Part shown: piece by piece, positions 63,244 to 64,000 of the stretch
Numbering within the stretch: position 1 is the first letter of the stretch
How the letters are laid out: the number at the start of each line of letters is the position of its first letter
Origin: Flavobacteriales bacterium
Lineage (GTDB): Bacteria > Bacteroidota > Bacteroidia > Flavobacteriales_F > PHOS-HE28
Direction: 5' to 3'
Assembly: GCA_020635715.1 (NCBI GenBank)
Contig: JACJZG010000001.1
Location: 186,001 to 250,000, forward strand
Length of the DNA: 64,000 nucleotides
Notes under the pieces: generated by a model
The model's input: only the letters and a program-made list of their open reading frames with translations
Databases searched by the model: none
Told to the model about the DNA's origin: nothing
Translations under genes and position numbers: made by a program

Positions 63244-64000
63244 GCACGGTGAAACACGTTTTGGGCATTTCTGGCGGTAAGGACAGCGCCGCCCTTGCCA
63301 TCTATATGAAGGATAAATACCCTTCCTTAGATGTAACGTACTACTTCACGGACACCGGCAAGGAACTGGACGAGACCTACCAACTGATCGAACGGTTGGA
63401 GAGTTATCTTGGCAAACCCATCGCCAAGTTGGAGTCGGAAGATGCTCGGAAATCCGGGCAGGATCCGTTCGACTACTACTACAAGGTGTTCCGGGGCTAC
63501 CTGCCATCACAGCAGGCGCGATGGTGTACCGAGCGGATGAAGATCCAACCGTTCGAGGCCTTCGTCGGTGATCACCCGACCCTTTCCTATGTGGGCATCC
63601 GGGGCGACGAGGACCGTGAAGGATACCTCTCGCGCAAACCCAACATTCAAGCCATCTTCCCATTCCGAAGATTGCTCTGGAGCGCGGACGTTACCCGCCT
63701 CGTGATGGACAATACGAAGATCGAGCACGTCGCGGAACTATATGCCAGCGAGGTCAACTCGCAGGCGTTGGACGTGGTTGTCCAAACTCTACGCCGACCG
63801 ATCGAGCAGATCGCCAATGACCGGATGGGTAATGCACGGCGGATGAGCGAGAAGATCGACAGGTTGTTGGAATATGGCACCGCCGCGTTCAATCACGTTG
63901 TGTTCCGCTTTCTAAAGGATACCGGCCTACCGATGAGCCACGCTGAAGACTATGCCCTGCTAGACAACGAAGACGTTCTGACGAAGTCTGATATCGTGCG
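63240..64000 (+). CDS. sspD: PAPS-reductase/PP-loop ATP pyrophosphatase, SspD-like (partial)
   Basis: Open from the ATG at 63240 to the window end (253 codons, 3' end missing). PP-loop SGGKDS at residues 11-16, the TDTGKELDETY segment (~37-47) and WCTERMK (95-101) with C96 followed by GIRGDEDREGY (119-129) are typical of the DndC/SspD branch of PAPS-reductase-family ATP pyrophosphatases. These activate the DNA backbone for sulfur insertion during phosphorothioation. The sulfur donor SspA (cysteine desulfurase) is not in the window. The start overlaps the sspC stop by 4 bp. Confidence 0.85.
   Translation, partial: MSTVKHVLGISGGKDSAALAIYMKDKYPSLDVTYYFTDTGKELDETYQLIERLESYLGKPIAKLESEDARKSGQDPFDYYYKVFRGYLPSQQARWCTERMKIQPFEAFVGDHPTLSYVGIRGDEDREGYLSRKPNIQAIFPFRRLLWSADVTRLVMDNTKIEHVAELYASEVNSQALDVVVQTLRRPIEQIANDRMGNARRMSEKIDRLLEYGTAAFNHVVFRFLKDTGLPMSHAEDYALLDNEDVLTKSDIV

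Noticed and set aside
59211..64000. BREX type IV (brxP/brxC) as the name of the end operon
   Set aside because: BREX would need pglZ and brxL, not seen here. The DUF4007-ATPase-PP-loop order fits Ssp better, though genes past the window could change this.

Overview
The window reads as one contig of a high-GC Bacteroidota, most likely an uncultured Flavobacteriales-like bacterium. The evidence is the very large number of secreted proteins ending in type IX secretion system (T9SS) sorting domains, both type A (tails with a PNP motif) and type B (the gliding-motility-associated ending with N-A-F-T-P/N-V-F-S-P and DRWG motifs). Further support comes from Bacteroidota-style -7 promoter elements (TAnnTTTG-like, here often TAnnTTGC), DUF1800/DUF1501 gene pairs, and interspersed repeats of the CTCTGCG..CGGTT type. 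I see no rRNA, tRNA, insertion sequence or CRISPR array.

Layout. 0-6.7 kb: two tandem copies of a DUF1800-DUF1501 operon; the DUF1501 partners carry a Tat signal and a T9SS tail. 7-16.6 kb: an OmpA-like envelope protein, a Dps ferritin, an FAD oxidoreductase, a PIF1-like helicase with a C-terminal HTH, a 7TM adenylate cyclase, an SRAP (YedK) protein and a 2'-5' RNA ligase-like protein. 16.8-19.5 kb: ferrous iron uptake operon feoA-feoB-small Cys-rich protein-membrane protein, closed by a strong bidirectional terminator. 19.5-58.5 kb: mainly envelope and secreted proteins (T9SS cargo, beta-barrel, lipoproteins, beta-propeller and delta-60 repeat proteins, a fibre-like protein with a peptidase_G2-like domain), with an AmpG-like MFS permease, a TPR/HTH regulator, two GNAT acetyltransferases, an Hsp20 chaperone and an AraC regulator in between. 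Two clusters of a 45-bp-type repeat (48.6-48.9 and 53.1-53.4 kb) separate T9SS cargo genes.

58.4-64 kb is an accessory island. A degenerate array of about 19 units with a near-perfect 22-bp period and a CCCGnnCGG core fills the space between two small minus-strand genes and a plus-strand operon. That operon encodes a DUF4007 protein, a large P-loop ATPase and a PAPS-reductase/PP-loop ATP pyrophosphatase. The order and overlaps fit sspB-sspC-sspD of the single-strand DNA phosphorothioation defence system (Ssp). No sspA lies upstream, and sspD runs off the window end, so any sensor/effector (sspE) would be outside. A small inverted repeat sits directly before sspB.

The most unusual structure is the 22-bp periodic array. 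I cannot assign it to a known element from sequence alone.
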